Notes: generated from the sequence alone by a model not told the origin. A DNA stretch of 64,000 nucleotides from Streptomyces roseus (GCF_001044425.1 NZ_LFML01000032.1:1-64000); one strand, 5' to 3'. Shown: positions 42,299 through 51,129, counted from the first letter of the stretch. Numbers and translations: made by a program.

Positions 42299-43935
42299 GA
42301 CCGGGTTCCCATGGCCAGGGCGGCGCCGCGGGCGATGCCGGTACGCAGTTCCAGGGCGACGGCCACGTTCAGGGCGTCGGGGCGGTCGCGGCCGCGCAGG
42401 TCCGCCACGGTCCAGGCGACCCGCAGGACCCGGTCCAGTCCGCGGGCGGTGAGCAGTCCGCGCTCCAGGTCCCGTTCGGCCTGGGCCAGAGCCCCGGGGG
42501 CGGCTTGCCAGCGGGTGCGCAGTTCGTGTCCCGGTACTTCGGCGTTGAGGCGCCACGGGGTGTCGGCGAGCCGGGCGGCGGTGCGGTCCCTGGCTTCGCG
42601 TACCCGGTCGGCGACGGTGGCGGTGCTCTCCCCGCGGCCGCCGTGCCCCAGGAGGTCGGAGCGGGTGACGGGCTCGACCTCCACGCGCAGGTCGACCCGG
42701 TCCAGCAGCGGCCCCGACAGTCGGGCCTGGTAGCGCCGGATCACCGAGGCGGGGCATTCGCAGCCGGCCCCGAGCAGGGTGTGCCGCCCGCAGGGGCAGG
42801 GATTCGCCGCGAGGACCATCAGGAACCTGGCCGGCAGCCGCACCACGCCGGCGGCCCGGGCGATGACCACGTGCCCCGATTCGAGGGGCTGGCGCAGCGC
42901 GTCCAGGGCCTTCGTGCTGAATTCGGCGGCCTCGTCGAGAAAGAGCACGCCGCGGTGGGCCAGGGAGACCGCTCCCGGCCTCGGCACGCCCGCTCCGCCG
43001 CCGACCAGGGACTGCATGGTCGCCGAGTGGTGGGGTGCGCAGTACGGGGGCCGGGCGACGAGCGGTTCGCCGGGCGGCAGGAGCCCGGCGACGGAGTGGA
43101 CGGCGGTGACTTCCAGGGAGTCCTGCCGGCAGAGCGGCGGGAGGATCCAGGGGATCCGTTCTGCCAGCATCGTCTTGCCGGCTCCCGGGGGTCCGCTGAG
43201 GAAGAGGTGGTGGCCTCCCGAGGCCGCCACTTCGAGGGCGCGGCGGGCGCCGTGCTGTCCGGCGACGTCGGAGAGTTCGGGGAAGTCGGGGGTCTCGCCG
43301 CCCCCGGTGCGGCCGGCGCCGCGGGAGATCCCGGTGCCGATGCCCGCGCCCGGAACCACCAGTCCGGCCAGCATGGGGTCGGGCCGCCCGGGCCGATCCG
43401 GTGGTTTTTCCTCGGGGACTTCCGCGTCGGTGAGGACGGCGATGAGCTGCCGCAGGCTGCGGACGCCGAGCACGCTGACGTCGGGGACGAGCATGGCCTC
43501 GGCGGCGCATTGCTGGGGCACCACCACGTTGCGGTAGCCGGCGTCGGCGGCGGCGAGGACCGCCGGCAGGATGCCGCGCACCGGCCGCACCCGGCCGTCC
43601 AGTCCCAGTTCGCCGATGAGCACGAGATCGGCGATGGCCGCGGGGTCGATCATTTCGGCGGCGCCCAGCACCGCCGACGCGACGGCGAGGTCGAATCCGG
43701 CTCCGGATTTGGGTACGGAGGCCGGGCTGAGCCCGACGGTGAGCTTCTTCTGCGGCCAGGTGGCGCCGGAGTTCACGACGGCGGCGCGCACCCGGTCGCG
43801 GCTTTCGGTCAGGGTCTTGTCGGGCAGCCCCACCAGGGTGAAGGCTGCGAGGCCGGGCTCCAGGTCGGCCTGGACCTCGACCACCACGCCGTCGACCCCG
43901 ACCAGGGCCACGGAGCAGGCGCGTGCGAACCCCAT
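42295..43935 (-). CDS. comM: ComM/YifB-family AAA ATPase
   Basis: A hexameric helicase-like ATPase of 546 residues that promotes branch migration during DNA uptake in competent bacteria. Domains: an N-terminal Lon-like fold (about 1-170, with VEVQADLEPGLAAFTLVGLPD) and a Mg-chelatase AAA core (Walker A GPPGAGKT near residue 250, Walker B LFLDEAAEF). A zinc-like CPCGRHTLLGAGCECP cluster follows, and the C-terminal part is helical. ATG 43935 shares one base with the yraN stop. It is the middle gene of the yraN-comM-dprA operon. Confidence 0.94.
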   Translation of the reverse strand: MGFARACSVALVGVDGVVVEVQADLEPGLAAFTLVGLPDKTLTESRDRVRAAVVNSGATWPQKKLTVGLSPASVPKSGAGFDLAVASAVLGAAEMIDPAAIADLVLIGELGLDGRVRPVRGILPAVLAAADAGYRNVVVPQQCAAEAMLVPDVSVLGVRSLRQLIAVLTDAEVPEEKPPDRPGRPDPMLAGLVVPGAGIGTGISRGAGRTGGGETPDFPELSDVAGQHGARRALEVAASGGHHLFLSGPPGAGKTMLAERIPWILPPLCRQDSLEVTAVHSVAGLLPPGEPLVARPPYCAPHHSATMQSLVGGGAGVPRPGAVSLAHRGVLFLDEAAEFSTKALDALRQPLESGHVVIARAAGVVRLPARFLMVLAANPCPCGRHTLLGAGCECPASVIRRYQARLSGPLLDRVDLRVEVEPVTRSDLLGHGGRGESTATVADRVREARDRTAARLADTPWRLNAEVPGHELRTRWQAAPGALAQAERDLERGLLTARGLDRVLRVAWTVADLRGRDRPDALNVAVALELRTGIARGAALAMGTRS

Positions 43936-44306
43936 CACGCCACCCCCCGGGCGTGCTCCACCACGGGTGCGCCGCGCCGTGGCAGCAGGACTCCCACGAG
44001 GTCGATCCGTACTCCGCCCGGGGGTGGTCCGCCGTGGTCGGCGAGCCAGCGCCCGGCGAGCCGGCGCAGGCGCTCGGCCTTGCCGGGCCGGACGGCGGCC
44101 ATGGGATGTTCGAAATCCCCCGTGCGGCGTGTTTTGACCTCGCACACGACGAGGGCGTCCCCGTCGCGCGCGACGATGTCGATCTCTCCGCTGCGGCACC
44201 GCCAGTTCCGGGCGATGACCGTCATCCCGGATTCGGTGAGCCGCCTCACCGCGAGTTCCTCGCCGTACCGCCCCAATGCCTGCTGTGCCACGCCCTTCGC
44301 GTTCAT
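43935..44306 (-). CDS. YraN-family endonuclease-like protein
   Basis: A 123-residue UPF0102 protein. It keeps the nuclease-like pattern [35 protein letters not shown] (acidic ExK motif) and [11 protein letters not shown]. Members are thought to act in DNA processing because the gene almost always precedes comM and dprA, as it does here. ATG 44306 begins [12 protein letters not shown]. The stop overlaps comM by one base. Confidence 0.9.
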   Translation of the reverse strand: MNAKGVAQQALGRYGEELAVRRLTESGMTVIARNWRCRSGEIDIVARDGDALVVCEVKTRRTGDFEHPMAAVRPGKAERLRRLAGRWLADHGGPPPGGVRIDLVGVLLPRRGAPVVEHARGVA

Positions 44307-44379
44307 CGGGCACCACCTCCGCCCCCGACGATCCCGCGGCCCCGCCCACCCTGTGGATCTTGGTGGACAGCGCGGGCAT

Positions 44380-44388
44380 TGTGGACAA
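44380..44388 (-). other. Perfect DnaA box upstream of yraN
   Basis: TGTGGACAA is the exact reverse complement of TTGTCCACA. A looser copy, TGTGGATCT (44352-44360), lies 28 bases away. It is 74 bases upstream of yraN. Confidence 0.6.
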
Positions 44389-44393
44389 CCCAC

Positions 44394-44409
44394 TCACCCG
44401 TGAGGGTGA
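44394..44409. promoter_or_regulatory. Palindrome TCACCC-GTGA-GGGTGA upstream of yraN operon
   Basis: Perfect 6-bp arms around a 4-base centre, five bases from the DnaA box. It could be an operator of the yraN-comM-dprA operon. The protein is unknown; BldD sites have a related GTGA/TCAC layout but a different arrangement. Confidence 0.4.
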
Positions 44410-44469
44410 ATCCGGGGGGACCGGGGCGGGGTGCGCACGGGCGCGGCGCGGGCGGCGGAGGGCCGGGCG

Positions 44470-44778
44470 TCAGCTGCCGGGCAGTTCGAGATCGCTCTTG
44501 TTGAGCTCCTCGATGTTCACGTCCTTGAAGGTCAGCACGCGCACCTGCTTCACGAACCGGGCCGGCCGGTACATGTCCCACACCCAGGCGTCGGCCATCG
44601 TCACCTCGAAGAACACCTCCCCCTGGACCGAGTGCACCTGCATCTCGTAGTCGTTCGTGAGGTAGAAACGACGTTCGGTCTCGATCACGTACTTGAACAG
44701 CCCGACGACGTCGCGGTACTCGCGATAGAGCTTCAGCTCCATCTCGGTCTCGTACTTCTCGAGGTCCTCGGCGCTCAT
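44470..44778 (-). CDS. DUF2469 family protein
   Basis: A 102-residue protein that starts MSAEDLEKYETEMELKLYREYRD and has the conserved FKYVIETERRFYLTNDYEMQV and FFEVTMADAWVWDMYRPARF. It is found almost only in actinobacteria, next to yraN and the signal peptidases, as here. ATG 44778 has GGGGAA seven bases upstream. Function is unknown; it is acidic, soluble and probably folds as alpha/beta. Confidence 0.9.
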   Translation of the reverse strand: MSAEDLEKYETEMELKLYREYRDVVGLFKYVIETERRFYLTNDYEMQVHSVQGEVFFEVTMADAWVWDMYRPARFVKQVRVLTFKDVNIEELNKSDLELPGS

Positions 44779-44833
44779 GGCATGTTCCCCTTCAGCCGTG
44801 CGTCCCCCTATTGTGCGCCAGGCCCCCGTACCC

Positions 44834-45340
44834 CTAGACGATTTCCGGGGCCAGGACCACCGGCGCACCCGGAGGACCGTCGTCGAGCAGCGTACGGAGC
44901 AGCTCGGCGAGTCTGGTCGGGTACACCGTCTCATGGGCCGACAGAAGTTCCTCGGAGGTCCACCACCTGGCACCGCTGACGCTGCGCCGCTCCAGCTCGG
45001 TGAGGCCGCCCATGTCGGTCCGCGTGCGGGTGGTCCGGGCCAGGTAGTACCACTCGTCCTGTTCCCAGCGCCGCCCGTCGAAGGGGAAGGAGCAGTACCG
45101 CTGCCACAGGACGGGCCCCAGGTCCACCTCTGTGATCCCCGTCTCCTCGGCGAGCTCCCGCAGTGCGGCCTGCTCCCGGGTCTCACCGCCTTCGAGTCCG
45201 CCGCCCGGGGTGAACCACCAGTGGTCGGCGGGATCGTTCGGTTCGAAGCCGTGGAGCAGCAGGATCCGGTCCGCGGGGTCCAGCAGGATCACCCGGGACA
45301 CCTGGCGGGGGCGGCCCGCGGCGGCCGCGTCAGCGGTCAC
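44834..45340 (-). CDS. Nudix hydrolase
   Basis: A 168-residue Nudix protein with the complete box GGLEGGETREQAALRELAEETGI (given here in parts: GGLEGGETREQ and RELAEETGI). The start is GTG 45340. It should cleave a nucleoside-diphosphate derivative, but the residues outside the box do not show which. It overlaps the end of the signal peptidase gene by 11 bases, so it shares that transcript. In S. lividans the fourth signal peptidase gene also starts an operon with unrelated genes (from memory), which agrees. Confidence 0.9.
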   Translation of the reverse strand: MTADAAAAGRPRQVSRVILLDPADRILLLHGFEPNDPADHWWFTPGGGLEGGETREQAALRELAEETGITEVDLGPVLWQRYCSFPFDGRRWEQDEWYYLARTTRTRTDMGGLTELERRSVSGARWWTSEELLSAHETVYPTRLAELLRTLLDDGPPGAPVVLAPEIV

Positions 45341-46133
45341 GGGCGGGCTCCCGCCGCCGCCCGCGGCCGAGGACCCGTACCAGGGGCCCGTACGCGGCCC
45401 CCAGCAGCACCAGGGCGGCTCCGGCCGCCACCGCGGTGAGCTGGAGGCGGAGCGGGCCGGGCCGCGAGGTCCCGCCGGGGAGGGAGGCGTAGGTGCCGGG
45501 CCGTTCGAGCATCTTCATCGAGGGCCAGGCGAGGGCGTCGACGCGGGCCTGGACCGCGGAGCGGGGGACGGTGCCCTGGCCGGCCTCCTGGAGGTGCGCC
45601 CGGGAGTCGAGGGAGGCGGCGCGCCGGTCGCCCAGCAGGAAGAGGTTGCCCTCGGGCACCTTGACCTCGAAGGGGGTGTCCGAGGCCGGGACGGGCCCGG
45701 CGGCCGCGGCCTCCGGCGCGAGCTCGGTGTGTTCGAGGTACGGCTCGTCGAGTTCCTTGCCGTTCACCGTGAGCCGGCCGCCGGTGCCGCAGCACTTCAC
45801 GGTGTCGCCGCCGACGGCGACGACCCGCTTGACCATCGGCGTGTCGCTCCAGAGGTGGTCGGTGAACACGACCACGTCGCCGCGCCGGACCTCGCCTCCG
45901 TCGATCCGCTGCGCGAGCACCCGGTCGCCGGGCTGCACCGTCGGCGTCATCGAGTCGGTCGGCACGGTGTAGGGCCGGTAGACGAAGGCCCCCCAGGCGA
46001 AAGCGCCCAGGAAGAGCACGAAGCCGACGGCCACGACGACTCCCGCCAGCACATGGCCGAGACCGCCGCGGCCGTCCTTGGCACCGCGTATTCCTTCAGT
46101 CCTACTTGTCTGCGTTTGCAGTGTTTCGCCCAT
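45330..46133 (-). CDS. lepB: Type I signal peptidase, fourth copy of the array
   Basis: A 267-residue membrane serine protease that removes signal peptides. Catalytic Ser61 is in VPTDSMTPTV and Lys102 in MVKRVVAVGGDTV. Box E reads LGDRRAASLDSRAH, differing from the GDHR of the other three. An N-terminal helix (about 28-50) and an extra C-terminal helix (LTAVAAGAALVLLGAAYGPL) hold it in the membrane. ATG 46133. It is the copy nearest the Nudix gene and corresponds in position to S. lividans sipZ (from memory). This is the most divergent of the four. Confidence 0.92.
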   Translation of the reverse strand: MGETLQTQTSRTEGIRGAKDGRGGLGHVLAGVVVAVGFVLFLGAFAWGAFVYRPYTVPTDSMTPTVQPGDRVLAQRIDGGEVRRGDVVVFTDHLWSDTPMVKRVVAVGGDTVKCCGTGGRLTVNGKELDEPYLEHTELAPEAAAAGPVPASDTPFEVKVPEGNLFLLGDRRAASLDSRAHLQEAGQGTVPRSAVQARVDALAWPSMKMLERPGTYASLPGGTSRPGPLRLQLTAVAAGAALVLLGAAYGPLVRVLGRGRRREPARDR

Positions 46134-46177
46134 TGCAGCGCCCCCACACTTCCGGGATCGACGACCTGGGCGGCACC

Positions 46178-47086
46178 CTACCTGCCGGTAGTCCCGCTGG
46201 TCAGCCTCCGCCGGCGCCACAGCACGACCGGAACCGCTCCGGCCAGGCCCACCGCGGCCGGGCCGAGTCCGACGGGCGCCAGCCCGGCGGCCCCGAGGCC
46301 CATCGCGGTCGCCTTGGTCTGGTTCCCGATGCCGGGCTGGTCGAAGGTGTCCGGGATGGGCAGGGTGGCCCAGCGGGTGATCGGCCAGGCCACGACCACG
46401 GCCCGCCCGACGACCTTGTCGACCGGTACGAAGCCCTGGGTGGAGTCCTGCATGTGGTAGCGGGAGTCCTGCGAGTTCTGCCGGTGGTCGCCCATCACCC
46501 AGATCTTGCCCTTGGGCACGGTGATCGGACCGAACGGGGCGTCGTCGCAGGGGGTGTTGCCCGGGTAGATGTACGGCTCGTCGAGCTCCTTGCCGTTGAC
46601 GACGACCGGTCCGCCCTTCTTGCACTCGACCGTGTCACCGCCGATGGCGATGGTCCGCTTGATCAGGTCCTTCTCGTCCGCGGACGGCATCAGGCCGATC
46701 TTGCTGAGGATCTGCTGCGCGAAGTTGGCCTCCGGGGTGGGCTCCCCGGCCAGCCAGCTCGCGGGGTCGTGGAAGACCACGACCTCGCCGCGCTCGGGCT
46801 CGGAGCCGAACCACGGGGTCAGCTTGTCCACGAGCACCCGGTCACCGCGCTGCAGGGTGTTCTGCATCGAGTCGGACGGGATCGAGAACGCCTGCACCAG
46901 GAAGGTCTTGATCAGCAGGGCGAGCAGCAGGGCGATGCCGATGAGGAGCGGGAGCTCCTTCCAGAACGAGCGGTGGGGCTTCGCCTCAACGCCGCTGCCC
47001 TCGTCCTCGGCTCCGCGCTCGGCATCGTCCGGCCGCTCCTCGCCTTCGTCGCGTCCGGATCGCGCGCCTACCGCCACATCCCCCAC
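46178..47086 (-). CDS. lepB: Type I signal peptidase, third copy of the array
   Basis: A signal peptidase of 302 residues. Active-site Ser is in IPSDSMQNTL near residue 73 and Lys in LIKRTIAIGGDTV near 143; Box E is MGDHRQNSQDSRYH. It has an N-terminal helix (LPLLIGIALLLALLIKTF) and a C-terminal hydrophobic segment (LGAAGLAPVGLGPAAVGLAGAVPVVLW). I chose GTG 47086 because GAGGAG lies five bases before it; GTG 47092 would be only one base from it. In position it matches sipY of S. lividans. Confidence 0.9.
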   Translation of the reverse strand: MGDVAVGARSGRDEGEERPDDAERGAEDEGSGVEAKPHRSFWKELPLLIGIALLLALLIKTFLVQAFSIPSDSMQNTLQRGDRVLVDKLTPWFGSEPERGEVVVFHDPASWLAGEPTPEANFAQQILSKIGLMPSADEKDLIKRTIAIGGDTVECKKGGPVVVNGKELDEPYIYPGNTPCDDAPFGPITVPKGKIWVMGDHRQNSQDSRYHMQDSTQGFVPVDKVVGRAVVVAWPITRWATLPIPDTFDQPGIGNQTKATAMGLGAAGLAPVGLGPAAVGLAGAVPVVLWRRRRLTSGTTGR

Positions 47087-47192
47087 ATCCACTCCTCAAC
47101 CTCGCAGATCGCCGCCCGCACCGAAGCAGGCACGGGCCCTCCCCTCCCTTAACGAGCGGGAGTTCCCAAAGGCGCGGGAGACCGAGGACACA

Positions 47193-48044
47193 CTATGCGA
47201 ACGGCGGGCCCCGTCGGCGCCCGCGGCGGCCGCGTCGCCCGCTCGGGGCGGGATCGGGGACCGAACGGAAGGTCGCCGGCTGTTCGAGCTTGCGCCAGTG
47301 GTCGAACGGCCAGGCGATGACGACGGCCTGCCCCACGACGCCGTTCTCGTCGATGGTGCCGTCGAAGGCCTCGTCGAGGTGGTAGCGGGAATCGGCCGAA
47401 TTGGCCCGGTGATCGCCCATGACGAAGAGCCGGCCCTTGGGGACGCGCACCTCGAAGCGGATTTCGGAGGGTGCGTTGCCGGGGCTCACGTACGGCTCGA
47501 CGAGCGCCGTCCCGTTGACGGTGACGCGGCCCTCGGCGTCGCAGCACACGACGGTGTCGCCGCCGACGCCGATGACCCGCTTGATGAGGTCCTGTTCGTC
47601 GGCGGAGGGCAGCAGGCCGATGAAGGTCAGCGTTTCCTTGATCTGTTTGACGCCGACCGGGTCCTCGGCCGGGCGCGCGGCCTCGCCCTTGAGCCAGCCG
47701 CCGGGATCCTTGAACACCACGACCTGGCCGCGCTCGACCTTGGAGCCGAACCACGGGGTCAGTTTGTCGACCAGCACGCGGTCGCCGATCCGGATCGTCT
47801 GCTCCATGGATCCGGACGGGATGAAGAAGGCCTGCACGAGGAAGGTCTTGAGGACGAGCGCTATGCACAGCGCCACGATGATCAGCAGCGGCACCTCGCC
47901 CACCCGGCGGGTGCGTCTGCGCCGCTTGACCCGCCGGGCCAGCCGGCGCCGCTCGGCGCGGCCCCCGGTCTCGGCGGGCGCGGGCACCGGCTCGGGCTCC
48001 GGCTCGGGGACCCGGCCGCCTCTCGTGCGCCCCCGGTTACCCAT
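47193..48044 (-). CDS. lepB: Type I signal peptidase, second copy of the array
   Basis: A 283-residue signal peptidase. Catalytic Ser79 is in IPSGSMEQTI and Lys155 in LIKRVIGVGGDTV; Box E is MGDHRANSADSRYH. The cytoplasmic N-terminus has about 50 residues with a Pro-Glu stretch and a very basic RRVKRRRRTRR segment before the only helix. There is no C-terminal helix; the tail is basic ([15 protein letters not shown]). Its ATG overlaps the stop of the first copy by eight bases. Position matches sipX. Confidence 0.92.
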   Translation of the reverse strand: MGNRGRTRGGRVPEPEPEPVPAPAETGGRAERRRLARRVKRRRRTRRVGEVPLLIIVALCIALVLKTFLVQAFFIPSGSMEQTIRIGDRVLVDKLTPWFGSKVERGQVVVFKDPGGWLKGEAARPAEDPVGVKQIKETLTFIGLLPSADEQDLIKRVIGVGGDTVVCCDAEGRVTVNGTALVEPYVSPGNAPSEIRFEVRVPKGRLFVMGDHRANSADSRYHLDEAFDGTIDENGVVGQAVVIAWPFDHWRKLEQPATFRSVPDPAPSGRRGRRGRRRGPPFA

Positions 48045-48879
48045 GACCGCCGCCCGAGGAGCCGCCGGGGGCCGTGGGAACGGCGGGGGTCGCGGGAAGG
48101 GCAGGGGCAGGGGCCGCGGAAGCGGCAGGACCCGCGGGCCCCCGGGGATGCGCCGGGGTCGAGCCCCAGCGCGACGCCGGCCAGCCGATCCAGTCGGCCC
48201 GCCCGATCACCTTCTCCACCGGCACCATCCCCCCGCCCGGTTCTCCCAGGTGGTCCCGGGAGTCCCGGGACTGGGAACGATGATCGCCCATGACCCACAG
48301 GGTCCCAAGGGGCACGACGATCCGGAAGGGCACCGCCGAGGGCGCGTCGCCCGGGTACACGTACGGCTCTTCCACCGCGACCCCGTTCACCTTGAGCCGG
48401 CCGCCGGCGTCGCAGCACACCACGTCGTCCCCGCCGACGCCCACGACCCGCTTGACGAAGTCGGTCTCGGACGGCTCGCCGATCCCGAGCGCGGAGGCCG
48501 CGCCGCGCAGGGCCCCGCCGATCGGATCACCCTCGGCGCCCTCCCGTACGAAGGATCCCCGGCCGTCGAAGACCACCACGTCCCCGCGCTTCGGCCGGTC
48601 GCCGAACCGGTACGCCAGCTTGTTCACCAGCACCCGGTCCCCGACCTGGAGCGTCGGCTCCATCGACCGGCTCGGGATCTTGAAGGGCTGCACCACGAAA
48701 TTGCTGATCAGCAGCAGGAAGGCCGTACAGAGCACGCCGAGCGCCGCGGCCCCCCGCACCGTCAGGAGGTCCCGCCACCCGGGCAGCGCGCGGCGCCCCC
48801 ACAACGCGAAACGCGGCCGCCCCTCCCCCGGTCCGGGGGAGGAGTGGCCGCGCTGGGTGAGCTCTGCTTCCGTGTCCAT
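48037..48879 (-). CDS. lepB: Type I signal peptidase, first copy of the array
   Basis: A 280-residue signal peptidase. Ser72 is in IPSRSMEPTL, Lys143 in FVKRVVGVGGDDV and Box E is MGDHRSQSRDSRDH. One helix (ALGVLCTAFLLLISNFVV) anchors it; the C-terminus is a Pro/Ala/Gly-rich tail of about 45 residues and no second helix. ATG 48879 begins MDTEAELTQRG. It lies 43 bases after rplS and is the position of sipW in S. lividans. Confidence 0.92.
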   Translation of the reverse strand: MDTEAELTQRGHSSPGPGEGRPRFALWGRRALPGWRDLLTVRGAAALGVLCTAFLLLISNFVVQPFKIPSRSMEPTLQVGDRVLVNKLAYRFGDRPKRGDVVVFDGRGSFVREGAEGDPIGGALRGAASALGIGEPSETDFVKRVVGVGGDDVVCCDAGGRLKVNGVAVEEPYVYPGDAPSAVPFRIVVPLGTLWVMGDHRSQSRDSRDHLGEPGGGMVPVEKVIGRADWIGWPASRWGSTPAHPRGPAGPAASAAPAPALPATPAVPTAPGGSSGGGHG

Positions 48880-48922
48880 CGAGGGGAGCCTATCCGGCCG
48901 CCTCCGGGACCCGGAGAGGAGA

Positions 48923-49273
48923 TCAGCGGTCGCGCTTCTCCTTGATCTTCGCGGCCTTGCCGCGGAGCTCACGGAGGAAGTACAGCTTGGCGCGACGCAC
49001 GTCACCGCGGGTGACGAGCTCGATCTTCTCGAAGATCGGGGAGTTCACCGGGAAGGTGCGCTCGACGCCGACGCTGAAGGAGACCTTGCGAACGGTGAAG
49101 GTCTCGGAGACGCCGGAGCCCTGGCGACGGATGACGACGCCCTTGAACTGCTGGATACGGGAGCGGTTGCCCTCGATGACGCGGACGTGCACGTTGATCG
49201 TGTCACCCGGGCGGAAGGCCGGGACGTCGGAGCGGATCGAGGCGGCGTTGACGCCATCGAGCAGGTGAGACAT
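48923..49273 (-). CDS. rplS: 50S ribosomal protein L19
   Basis: A 116-residue L19, the usual length. It starts [18 protein letters not shown] and has [26 protein letters not shown], split as the landmarks [12 protein letters not shown] and [12 protein letters not shown]; the C-terminus is [12 protein letters not shown]. It sits at the 30S-50S interface. ATG 49273. It lies between the trmD-side hairpin and the signal peptidase array. Confidence 0.96.
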   Translation of the reverse strand: MSHLLDGVNAASIRSDVPAFRPGDTINVHVRVIEGNRSRIQQFKGVVIRRQGSGVSETFTVRKVSFSVGVERTFPVNSPIFEKIELVTRGDVRRAKLYFLRELRGKAAKIKEKRDR

Positions 49274-49354
49274 GTTCTTCGTCTGCTTTCTTCGCACGAC
49301 GCCACAGGCCGCCGGTGCGGGTTTCCGGAGAGAATTCGGGAGCCGCGTCACTCA

Positions 49355-49389
49355 CCGGACGACTGTCCCCCTGTGGCAGGGGCGTCCGG
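49355..49389 (-). terminator. Hairpin between trmD and rplS
   Basis: CCGGACG...CGTCCGG (7 bp) encloses CCCCTG-TGG-CAGGGG (6 bp), with a 6-base bulge on one side. It lies 18 bases after the trmD stop and may attenuate read-through into rplS. Confidence 0.6.
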
Positions 49390-49406
49390 GAGCACACAGC
49401 AGCCGC

Positions 49407-50228
49407 CTATTCTTCCACGGCCTCCGGCCTACGCCAAAATCGGCCGTCGGCCGCCGGACGCCAGCCCAGGATGCTCAGGATCTCGCGGTCCTTCTTGTCG
49501 AAGGCGGAGGCCTCGCAGCGCTCGATCAGGTCGGGGCGGTGCCGGGCGGTGCGGCGGAAGGCCTCGTCCCGGCGCCAGCGGGCGATCTTCCCGTGGTGGC
49601 CGCTGAGCAGCACCTCCGGGATGTCCCGGCCGCGCCACACCGGGGGCTTCGTGTAGACCGGCCCCTCCAGCAGGTTCGCCATGTCGCCGGGTGCGAAGGA
49701 GTCGTCGCGGTGGGATTCGGCGTTGCCGAGCACCCCGGGCAGCAGCCGGGCCACCGCCTCGGTGACCACCAGGACGGCGGCCTCGCCGCCCGCCAGCACG
49801 TAGTCGCCGATGGAGACCTCGTAGACCGGCATGCGCGTGGCGTACTCGTCCATGACGCGGCGGTCGATGCCCTCGTACCGGGCCGGCGTGAAGATCAGCC
49901 AGGGCCGCTCGGAGAGCTCGACGGCCAGTTCCTGGGTGAAGGGGCGGCCGCTGGGCGTGGGGACGACCATGACCGGCCCGTGCGCTCCGGACTCGTACCC
50001 GTCGGCCAGGGCCGCATCGAGGGCCTCGCCCCACGGCTCGGTCTTCATGACCATGCCGGGACCGCCGCCGTAGGGGGTGTCGTCGACCGTGTTGTGCCGG
50101 TCGTACGTCCAGTCCCGCAGGTCGTGGACGTGTACGTCGAGCTGCCCGCGGGCCCGCGCCTTGCCGACGAGGGAGACGTTCAGCGGCTCCAGGTACTCGG
50201 GGAAGATCGTGACGACGTCGAGACGCAT
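49407..50228 (-). CDS. trmD: tRNA (guanine-N1)-methyltransferase
   Basis: A SPOUT-class enzyme of 273 residues that methylates G37 of tRNA. The trefoil-knot SAM motifs are seen as TPARYEGIDRRVMDEYA, SIGDYVLAGGEAAVLV and the C-terminal LLSGHHGKIARWRR. The N-terminus is [13 protein letters not shown]. The start codon shares one base with the rimM stop, so the two are translated together. Its place in the rpsP-KH-rimM-trmD-rplS operon is the normal one. Confidence 0.96.
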   Translation of the reverse strand: MRLDVVTIFPEYLEPLNVSLVGKARARGQLDVHVHDLRDWTYDRHNTVDDTPYGGGPGMVMKTEPWGEALDAALADGYESGAHGPVMVVPTPSGRPFTQELAVELSERPWLIFTPARYEGIDRRVMDEYATRMPVYEVSIGDYVLAGGEAAVLVVTEAVARLLPGVLGNAESHRDDSFAPGDMANLLEGPVYTKPPVWRGRDIPEVLLSGHHGKIARWRRDEAFRRTARHRPDLIERCEASAFDKKDREILSILGWRPAADGRFWRRPEAVEE

Positions 50229-50791
50229 CAGGCTTCGCCCTCGGCCTCGGGCCCGGCGTCGCGCGTGGAGACGATCTCGGCGCGGTCGTCGATCAGCCCG
50301 GGCGGGGGCGTGATGACGCAGCGCTGCTCCTCCAGGTCGATCTCGGCGACGATCTCCTCGACGAAGGGGATCATCACCTCGGTGCCGTCGGGGCGCTCCA
50401 CGATGAACAGGTCCTGCGAGGGCAGGTGGGAGATCTCGGTGATCCGGCCGATCTCGGTGCCGTCTTCGAGCACGACGTCCAGGTCCATCAGCTGGTGGTC
50501 GTAGTACTCGTCCTCCTCCTCCGGGAGCTCCGTCGGGTCGACGTCGGCGATCAGGAGGATGTTGCGCAGCGCCTCGGCGCCGGTGCGGTCCTTGACGCCG
50601 GCGAAGCGGAGCATGAGCCTCCCGCTGTGCACGCGGCCCGTCTCGATGGTCAGCGGGCCCGCCGACGCCGGTTCGGTCCGCAGCACGGCGCCGGGCGAGA
50701 GCCGCAGCTCCGGCTCGTCGGTCCGCACCTCGACGGTGACCTCACCCTTGATCCCGTGGGCGCGGCCGATCCGCGCGACAACCAGCTCCAC
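50228..50791 (-). CDS. rimM: 16S rRNA processing protein RimM
   Basis: A 187-residue 30S assembly factor. It starts at GTG 50791 with [20 protein letters not shown], the RimM N-terminal barrel, and ends with a PRC barrel ([42 protein letters not shown]). AGGAG lies nine bases upstream. It helps S19 join the 30S head. It lies between a hairpin and trmD. Confidence 0.95.
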   Translation of the reverse strand: MELVVARIGRAHGIKGEVTVEVRTDEPELRLSPGAVLRTEPASAGPLTIETGRVHSGRLMLRFAGVKDRTGAEALRNILLIADVDPTELPEEEDEYYDHQLMDLDVVLEDGTEIGRITEISHLPSQDLFIVERPDGTEVMIPFVEEIVAEIDLEEQRCVITPPPGLIDDRAEIVSTRDAGPEAEGEA

Positions 50792-50818
50792 TTGTGTTTT
50801 CTCCTGTTCAGACGACGA

Positions 50819-50854
50819 CGGGCCGGGGCGGGCACGAATGCCCTCCCCGGCCCG
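50819..50854 (-). terminator. Strong hairpin between the KH-protein gene and rimM
   Basis: CGGGCCGGGG pairs with CCCCGGCCCG, then one mismatch, then GGGCA/TGCCC, closed by a CGAA tetraloop. It sits 34 bases after the KH gene stop. It could reduce transcription of the rimM-trmD part relative to rpsP. Confidence 0.65.
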
Positions 50855-50887
50855 TGCCGGTGATTCACGTTCTCGATGAACCAAGTC

Positions 50888-51127
50888 TCAGCGGACCTGG
50901 TCCACGTCGACGAGGTCGACGCGGATCCCCCGGCCGCCGATGGCGCCCACGACGGTACGCAGAGCACGCGCGGTGCGGCCGTTGCGGCCGATCACCTTCC
51001 CGAGGTCGTCCGGGTGGACCCGGACCTCGAGCACCTGCCCACGACGCAGGTTGCGCGAGGCGACCTGCACTTCGTCGGGGTTGTCCACAATGCCCTTTAC
51101 GAGGTGCTCAAGAGCCTCCTCGAGCAT
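50888..51127 (-). CDS. KH-domain RNA-binding protein (KhpA/YlqC type)
   Basis: A 79-residue single KH domain protein. The RNA-binding GxxG loop is in LGKVIGRNGRTARALR. It begins MLEEALEHLVKGIVDNPDEV and is found between rpsP and rimM in most Gram-positive bacteria, as here. KhpA acts in RNA chaperoning and cell division control in firmicutes. A perfect DnaA box lies within the gene at 51081-51089. It starts three bases after rpsP. Confidence 0.93.
   Translation of the reverse strand: MLEEALEHLVKGIVDNPDEVQVASRNLRRGQVLEVRVHPDDLGKVIGRNGRTARALRTVVGAIGGRGIRVDLVDVDQVR
51081..51089 (+). other. Perfect DnaA box inside the KH-protein gene
   Basis: TTGTCCACA in the coding region of the KH gene. With the two at 38782-38808 and the one at 44380-44388 this makes four perfect boxes in 12.3 kb. 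Confidence 0.5.
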
Positions 51128-51129
51128 GA

